Part shown: one piece after another, positions 4,285 to 6,688 of the stretch
Position numbering within the stretch: the stretch's first letter is position 1
Layout: each line of letters starts with the position of its first letter
From: UBA5177 sp002413265
GTDB taxonomy: Bacteria > Chloroflexota > UBA5177
Direction: 5' to 3'
Assembly (NCBI GenBank): GCA_036752825.1
Contig: DAIORV010000120.1
Span: 1 to 6,688, forward strand
Length of the DNA stretch: 6,688 bases
The notes under the pieces: generated by a model
What the model was told of the DNA's origin: nothing
Databases searched by the model: none
Seen by the model: only the letters and a program-made list of their open reading frames with translations
Program-made: the position numbers and the translations under genes

Positions 4285-5196
4285 TCACTTCCACACACGA
4301 AGTAGTGGGATCGACGGATTCGTGTCCACAACTTTCACGTTCTGATTCCACTTGAACTCGACAAAGCGAGGCTGTCCCCCGACCGTGGGGAACCTAGGCG
4401 CCCATCCGATGAAGCGCTCGTCAATTCGAAGGTAGGTTTCGTGAGGCGGCGTAGTGAAGCACTCGTACTTTTCCCCAGTCAACAAATACATGCGAGTGCA
4501 TCGCACACCATCCGGTAACTCCAACCCCCACGGGTGTTGCCACCGACTGGTCCTCTTTGACGGAAAAGGATGAGCTCGCCACTTAATTGGATAGACGAGA
4601 AAACCTTTACGGTTAAACGGGGAATCGAAACATACTCGCGCCTTGCGGGGGTCGACACCTAGCCTTTGTCGCATCGACTCGATCACGAAGCACGGATCAT
4701 GCGGTTGAGTCCTGGGATCGTCTGGACGCGGAAATCCGTGGCTGAAACCAATCTCGCAATAGGAACTGCCCGCGCGATCCGGGTCACGAAGCGAATAGTT
4801 TCGGTAGCAGACTCCCGGCGTCGTTAGCGGCCGACCACCTATTCCGGGAAGGTCTACGCCAGACGACAGATCAAACGTGGCGGGAAAGGTTTTCGCAACC
4901 GAGAAAGGCCCTTGCAGCAATTCGTGACGGTGTGATCGTGCGGAACTCACACCGATCGCGGCGACACTTAGCAATCCAAAAATCACCGTCGCCCAGGTCA
5001 GGTTCATCAAGTCATCACCTTCTGGCCATCGCGGCCTCTCTTTGTTCAGGTGCATGAGGCTGACCAGGGTTACAGCAAGCCCGACGACTCCGGCAGCAAA
5101 GAGTCCCGCTAGTACTCCGCCCACGGCCCACATAAGCACGCCAGCGATAGCAGTCACCAGCAGCCCCAACCCCACCTGAAGTCCGACTCTGGCCAT
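4285..5196 (-). CDS. Membrane-anchored protein with six-cysteine exterior domain, unrecognised
   Basis: A 303-residue protein. Three membrane helices lie at about 5-25, 27-49 and 66-85, with a short charged loop (NKERPRWPEGDD) between helices 2 and 3. Residues 86-303 form a polar, aromatic-rich domain with exactly six cysteines (130, 147, 169, 189, 233, 246), an even number that suggests disulfides and an extracytoplasmic location. Trp/Pro/Arg-rich patches (KWRAHPFPS, RWQHPWGLELPDG) look like loops of a beta-rich fold. The ATG is the only start in this frame near a purine-rich GAGGAGGGGGAG tract, although spacing is long (about 14 nt). Codon use is less GC-biased than its neighbours (many A/T third positions), a hint of transfer. 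No family recognised. Confidence 0.75.
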   Translation of the reverse strand: MARVGLQVGLGLLVTAIAGVLMWAVGGVLAGLFAAGVVGLAVTLVSLMHLNKERPRWPEGDDLMNLTWATVIFGLLSVAAIGVSSARSHRHELLQGPFSVAKTFPATFDLSSGVDLPGIGGRPLTTPGVCYRNYSLRDPDRAGSSYCEIGFSHGFPRPDDPRTQPHDPCFVIESMRQRLGVDPRKARVCFDSPFNRKGFLVYPIKWRAHPFPSKRTSRWQHPWGLELPDGVRCTRMYLLTGEKYECFTTPPHETYLRIDERFIGWAPRFPTVGGQPRFVEFKWNQNVKVVDTNPSIPLLRVWK

Positions 5197-5225
5197 CCAT
5201 CCGAGCCTAACTCCCCCTCCTCGTC

Positions 5226-5244
5226 ATCCCTGTATGAAAGGGAT
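5226..5244. repeat. Inverted repeat ATCCCT-7 nt-AGGGAT upstream of the membrane-protein gene
   Basis: Six perfect base pairs around a 7-nt spacer, extendable by two pairs past one mismatch (GT.C / A.AC). It is 30 nt upstream of the ATG at 5196. Adjacent DNA (5245-5275) is unusually AT-rich (TATATATG), as expected for a promoter, but no convincing -35/-10 pair is visible. Possible operator. Confidence 0.35.
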
Positions 5245-5341
5245 AACATCGATGAGTATCTATATATGCTTTATGCCTTCGAGAGAACCGGCGTCGTCGA
5301 CTCAGACCGCATCGGCCCGTCCTTTGCTCTCCCGCTTCTCA
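5236..5341 (+). pseudogene. Coding-like fragment without start or proper end
   Basis: Plus frame 1 reads ERDNIDEYLYMLYAFERT then GVVDSDRIGPSFALPLLK, which looks like genuine helical protein. No start codon lies upstream before the opposing gene; ATG 5266 is internal to the good stretch. After about 5341 this frame turns to nonsense (VCDRVFRGQ...PHPGPRTPT), whereas frame 2 is open and hydrophobic until TAG 5432-5434. It may be a remnant of a larger gene cut at both ends, possibly with a frameshift. The other two frames do not look better over the first 100 nt. No family recognised. Confidence 0.35.
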
Positions 5342-5470
5342 AGCCTTGCGTTTGCGACAGAGTATTTCGAGGGCAGCGCGTTGTTCTTCTTCCTCACCCT
5401 GGTCCGCGTACTCCAACAGCTTGTCGAGCTGTAGTCGCTGGACCCATTCGTTTTCGTCCGTAGTCACCAC
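5339..5470 (-). CDS. Possible small charged protein, unrecognised (43 aa)
   Basis: From GTG 5468-5470 (or the adjacent GTG 5465-5467) to TGA 5339-5341, encoding TTDENEWVQRLQLDKLLEYA followed by a Glu-rich helix ending CRKRKA. The amphipathic, highly charged sequence looks protein-like. There is no ribosome site, and the N-terminus collides with the coding-like plus-strand stretch beginning at about 5463. Either this or the overlapping plus frames may be a shadow. No family recognised. Confidence 0.35.
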   Translation of the reverse strand: MVTTDENEWVQRLQLDKLLEYADQGEEEEQRAALEILCRKRKA

Positions 5471-5684
5471 AGAGGAGATCCCGGACCTCGCGCCCGTCGC
5501 CGAGCTCGAAGAGAAGTTCCGCGCCGTGGATGAGGCGCTGAACGATGCCCACAATCGGATCGAGGACGTGCTGAGCATCGTGCTCAAGATGACGAATCAC
5601 GCGGGTAGGCAGAACGTCTCGCTCGCGCACCTTGGCGCCTTGACGTTCTGGGAAGTGAGAGTCGTACGATGGCGCGCTGGATAA
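5463..5684 (+). CDS. Coiled-coil-like coding stretch with no clean start
   Basis: Frame 3 shows strong G/C third positions from about 5466 to the TAA at 5682-5684. It encodes TTEEIPDLAPVAELEEKF, then AVDEALNDAHNRIEDVLSIV (helical, coiled-coil-like), then NHAGRQNVSLAHLGALTFW. There is no ATG, GTG or TTG where the coding signal begins (the codon is GTC); the first usable start is GTG 5526, 21 codons inside. A mutated start or a 5' truncation would explain this. Its stop overlaps an ATG of the next frame in TAATG. No family recognised. Confidence 0.45.
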   Translation, partial: VTTEEIPDLAPVAELEEKFRAVDEALNDAHNRIEDVLSIVLKMTNHAGRQNVSLAHLGALTFWEVRVVRWRAG

Positions 5685-5830
5685 TGGAGGAGCTCGACAA
5701 GATCGCCAGTTCGACGGACGTCGATCTCGTCGCCACCGTCAGAGTGCGAGGAACGAATCCGAACGTCCCCCTATGGGACGAGTCCGGCGTCCGCAACTAC
5801 GACGACGAACACTTCGGCTACAAGCGCTAG
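5669..5830 (+). CDS. Small protein, unrecognised (53 aa); weak DUF2255 resemblance
   Basis: Runs from ATG 5669 (a GAGAG lies 8 nt upstream) to TAG 5828-5830. A second ATG at 5684 overlaps the upstream stop as TAATG, which would favour coupled translation. The sequence MARWIMEELDKIASSTDVDL, then VATVRVRGTNPNVPLWDES, recalls the N-terminal part of DUF2255 proteins (W..EEL..I......V...G....V..W). That family is about 120 residues, so this would be a truncated copy. The C-terminus (NYDDEHFGYKR) is charged. Identification is tentative. Confidence 0.45.
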   Translation: MARWIMEELDKIASSTDVDLVATVRVRGTNPNVPLWDESGVRNYDDEHFGYKR

Positions 5831-5896
5831 GCGTCAGAGGATCTCGGGGGGAGGAGAAACGAACGGCCGGAGCTGAGAGAGCCCCTGATTTTCGCC

Positions 5897-6183
5897 ATGC
5901 GCTTCGCCCGCAATCGCGTCGTCCATGGATGGGGAGACATCCTCCATCCTCGTGACGAGCCGGCCCCCGGAATCGACGTGACGCTCGCCAGCGGCGGGGG
6001 CGTCGTGGCGGCGCGCATCCCTCCGGTCATCTGGAACGCCGTTGGTGCTGGCGCGATCTTCACGAGCTACCTCGAGCCCCCGAATCCAAGCGCCAAGGTG
6101 AGAAGCACTACCGATGCCTTCTCTCAGGCAACTTGGTTGAGCCCACGCTCGGGGACCTCGAAGCCATCTTCAACGAGCTCTAG
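5897..6183 (+). pseudogene. Frameshifted gene (RFARNRVVHGW... family)
   Basis: Frame 2 reads LREPLIFAMRFARNRVVHGW from before the ATG at 5897 through GDILHP and IPPVIWNAVGAGAIFTSYLE to SAK (6097). It then becomes Ser-rich nonsense. Frame 1 picks up exactly there with GEKHYRCLLSGNLVEPTLGD LEAIFNEL and stops at TAG 6181-6183. Restoring one G at 6097-6098 (AAG-GGT) joins both. The 'FARNRVxHxW ... Y...L.G..VE.TL..L...F..L' pattern is, as I remember it, shared by actinobacterial hypotheticals of unknown function. The protein-like sequence starts before the ATG, so the 5' end is probably also lost. The Gly-rich middle (TLASGGGVVAARI) is less typical. Confidence 0.6.
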
Positions 6184-6217
6184 GCACCCTGCGATCTTGG
6201 TCACCAGCCAATCCCAG

Positions 6218-6234
6218 CTAGGTCGGCCACCTAG
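6218..6234. terminator. Hairpin CTAGGT-5 nt-ACCTAG between convergent ends
   Basis: A perfect 6-bp inverted repeat with a 5-nt loop lies between the plus-strand stop at 6183 and the minus-strand stop, which it overlaps (6231-6233). There is no T-run. A weak bidirectional terminator candidate. Confidence 0.35.
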
Positions 6235-6557
6235 ACCGTCTCCGGCCGCGCTGCAACTACCAGGCGTGAGACGGGGACGAGCTTCGCGTCTGGAGGAAGG
6301 ATCTCGCTCGTCAACCCGTAGATTCGTTCCCCGTCGCGCTCGTACAGCCTCGCCTCACCGTCACGGAGCGCGCGCCTCACGCGGGCGGTCCATTCCTCCT
6401 CTGACCATTCGCGGGCGTCGTATTCATCCCACAGGGTTCGACCGTGGCGGGCCTCCTGGTACGTGCCTTCGCGGATGTGCTCCTCAACAGGCTTCCGCGG
6501 CCGGCCCGCGCCGAGACGCTTGCCGCCGTGCTCTCCATTTTGATTCGACTTAGCCAC
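6231..6557 (-). CDS. Protein with terminase-small-subunit-like N-terminus (108 aa)
   Basis: Residues 12-37 (GKRLGAGRPRKPVEEHIREG, then TYQEARHG) match the basic N-terminal signature of P27-type phage terminase small subunits ('GAGRPRKP ... L..GTYR..RHG'), which includes an AT-hook-like GRPRK. The rest (TLWDEYDAREWSEEEWTARV, RRALRDGEARLYERDGERIY and a hydrophobic C-terminus) is not terminase-like and is about half the usual length. The start is GTG 6557, four nucleotides after a strong GGAGG. No terminase large subunit is present, so packaging is not supported; a small DNA-binding protein of phage origin is the safer reading. Confidence 0.65.
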   Translation of the reverse strand: MAKSNQNGEHGGKRLGAGRPRKPVEEHIREGTYQEARHGRTLWDEYDAREWSEEEWTARVRRALRDGEARLYERDGERIYGLTSEILPPDAKLVPVSRLVVAARPETV

Positions 6558-6584
6558 GGAACCTCCGAACGTCGATTTTGATTC
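6537..6584. repeat. Direct repeat ATTTTGATTC (two copies)
   Basis: Ten identical bases at 6537-6546 (inside the first codons of the minus gene) and at 6575-6584 (its leader), 38 bp apart. They bracket the ribosome site and start codon, so a protein bound to both could block translation start or transcription. Chance is possible for a 10-mer in AT-rich sequence. Confidence 0.4.
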
Positions 6585-6587
6585 CCC

Positions 6588-6613
6588 GAACTTGAATCTG
6601 CGTGAACTTGAAT
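6588..6613. repeat. Direct repeat GAACTTGAAT (two copies, 16-bp period)
   Basis: Identical decamers at 6588-6597 and 6604-6613, 31-56 nt upstream of the GTG at 6557. Close spacing and position upstream of a putative DNA-binding protein suggest operator half-sites or a regulatory iteron. No clear -35/-10 pair was found. Confidence 0.5.
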
Positions 6614-6639
6614 TCGCGCGCGGAAAAACTTTGCTAACT

Positions 6640-6676
6640 GCGGGGTCAAACTCGCGATTTTCGAGCCAGACCCCGC
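6640..6676. repeat. Two-tier inverted repeat at the window edge
   Basis: The outer arm GCGGGGTC (6640-6647) pairs perfectly with GACCCCGC (6669-6676). After a symmetrical 3x3 internal loop, CTCG (6651-6654) pairs with CGAG (6662-6665) around CGATTTT. The whole 37-bp element folds as one hairpin. No ORF was found across 6558-6688. It may be a terminator of a gene beyond the window, a mobile-element end or a structured RNA. Confidence 0.55.
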
Positions 6677-6688
6677 CCCCCTATGGGG

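Noticed and set aside
5394..5630. Minus-strand ORF MRERDVLPTRVIRHLEHD...
   Set aside because: Antisense to the high G/C-third-position plus frame at 5463-5684 and lacks a ribosome site; kept out as a likely shadow.
6103..6553. Extension of the 5897 ORF to 6553 on the plus strand
   Set aside because: After the frameshift it is Ser/Arg/Pro-rich and antisense to the well-supported gene at 6231-6557.
5767..6687. CCCCCTATGGG occurs at 5767-5777 and 6677-6687
   Set aside because: A single shared 11-mer is expected by chance in a window this long, and one copy lies in a coding stretch.
6632..6688. Possible integron attC site (GCTAAC followed by a hairpin)
   Set aside because: The expected GTTAGC-type complement does not appear at the symmetrical position (6678-6684 reads CCCCTAT), and no integrase is present.

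Overview
This is a GC-rich window of small, mostly uncharacterised genes. Frequent GTG starts, GGAGG-type ribosome sites, secreted proteins with Ala-x-Ala cleavage sites, a beta-helix protein of a type common in Actinomycetota, and a frameshifted gene resembling small actinobacterial hypotheticals suggest an actinobacterium, perhaps Thermoleophilia. This placement is by protein flavour, not by a marker gene. No rRNA, tRNA, CRISPR array, transposase or integrase was found.

Left part (1-1180): the tail of an unrecognised gene runs into a strong hairpin that separates it from a convergent gene. Next comes a toxin-antitoxin-like pair in an unusual head-to-head arrangement. An XRE-type helix-turn-helix protein lies on the minus strand (294-614) and a HigB/Gp49-like RelE-superfamily protein on the plus strand (748-1179). 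Their shared 133-bp gap contains a perfect 16-bp palindrome that overlaps the -35 box of a candidate antitoxin promoter.

Middle-left (1184-2914): a compact minus-strand operon of four genes with gaps of 4-19 nt. In transcription order these are a two-helix membrane protein, an exported protein with a Thr-rich linker and an HNH-like C-terminal domain, a second small membrane protein, and a 58-residue acidic protein. A TTGACA-type promoter sits just upstream. This looks like a coherent cell-envelope or secretion module around a secreted nuclease-like protein. Its function is not known to me.

Middle-right (2919-5196): a frameshifted small plus-strand gene, then a secreted right-handed beta-helix protein on the minus strand. 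Its upstream region contains tandem TTGACA boxes and a perfect 20-bp palindrome over the -10 box, which implies control by a dedicated repressor. Upstream of that is a membrane-anchored protein with three helices and a six-cysteine exterior domain.

Right part (5197-6688): a mosaic of short, partly broken coding fragments on both strands, including a clear frameshifted gene at 5897-6183. It is followed by a minus-strand gene whose N-terminus resembles small phage terminase subunits (GAGRPRKP...EGTY...RHG). Direct repeats lie upstream of it, and a large imperfect inverted repeat lies at the window edge. The mix of broken genes, a toxin-antitoxin-like pair, a phage-like gene and orphan secreted proteins is typical of an accessory region.
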